Shown here piece by piece: positions 5,679 through 5,693 of a DNA stretch of 5,693 bases; the first letter of the stretch is position 1; each line of letters begins with the position of its first letter. Source of the DNA: Chloroflexota bacterium (lineage in GTDB: Bacteria > Chloroflexota > Anaerolineae > Anaerolineales > UBA4823); contig DAOVCZ010000138.1 of the NCBI GenBank assembly GCA_030669775.1, positions 1 through 5,693 of the forward strand, read 5' to 3'. Both the position numbers and the translations under genes were made by a program. The notes under the pieces are model-generated. The model did not search any database, was not told the origin of the DNA, and worked only from the letters and a program-made list of their open reading frames with translations.

Positions 5679-5693
5679 ATCGAATAAGAAATG

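Overview
The window looks like chromosomal DNA from a member of the Chloroflexota (Anaerolineae-like) or a close relative. This is inferred from gene content, not from a marker gene. It carries a very large SARP-type regulator (winged helix, BTAD, AAA ATPase, TPR) of a kind that is abundant in that phylum, and a 75-aa protein of the 'YLSYLLRLW...WRASLE' type that I associate with the same group. There are no rRNA, tRNA, CRISPR, insertion-sequence or phage genes.

Layout. Positions 1-1106 hold three small minus-strand genes that read toward the left edge: an NTF2/SnoaL-like putative lipoprotein (612-1106), a 75-aa soluble protein (369-596) and a secreted protein cut by the window edge (1-214). 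The 3' part of that last gene is a 59-bp exact copy of the 3' part of the lipoprotein gene, joined in frame to an unrelated signal peptide and linker. A 169-bp divergent intergenic region (1107-1275) carries candidate promoters for both directions and several short direct repeats. Positions 1276-4782 hold the single large plus-strand regulator gene. Positions 4783-5076 are a convergent intergenic region containing a short palindrome and a larger stem-loop with T-tracts on both sides, a plausible bidirectional terminator. Positions 5077-5663 hold a minus-strand type II toxin-antitoxin pair, an AbrB-type antitoxin followed by a PIN-domain toxin with a 4-nt ATGA overlap.

How the genes may work together. 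The regulator is divergent from the small secreted-protein genes and shares their intergenic region, so it may control them, itself, or both; nothing in the sequence proves this. The toxin-antitoxin module is a self-contained unit convergent with the regulator. I see no clear new defence or biosynthetic system. The most unusual item is the 59-bp in-frame shared 3' segment, which is either a real recombination or duplication event or an assembly artefact at a contig end.
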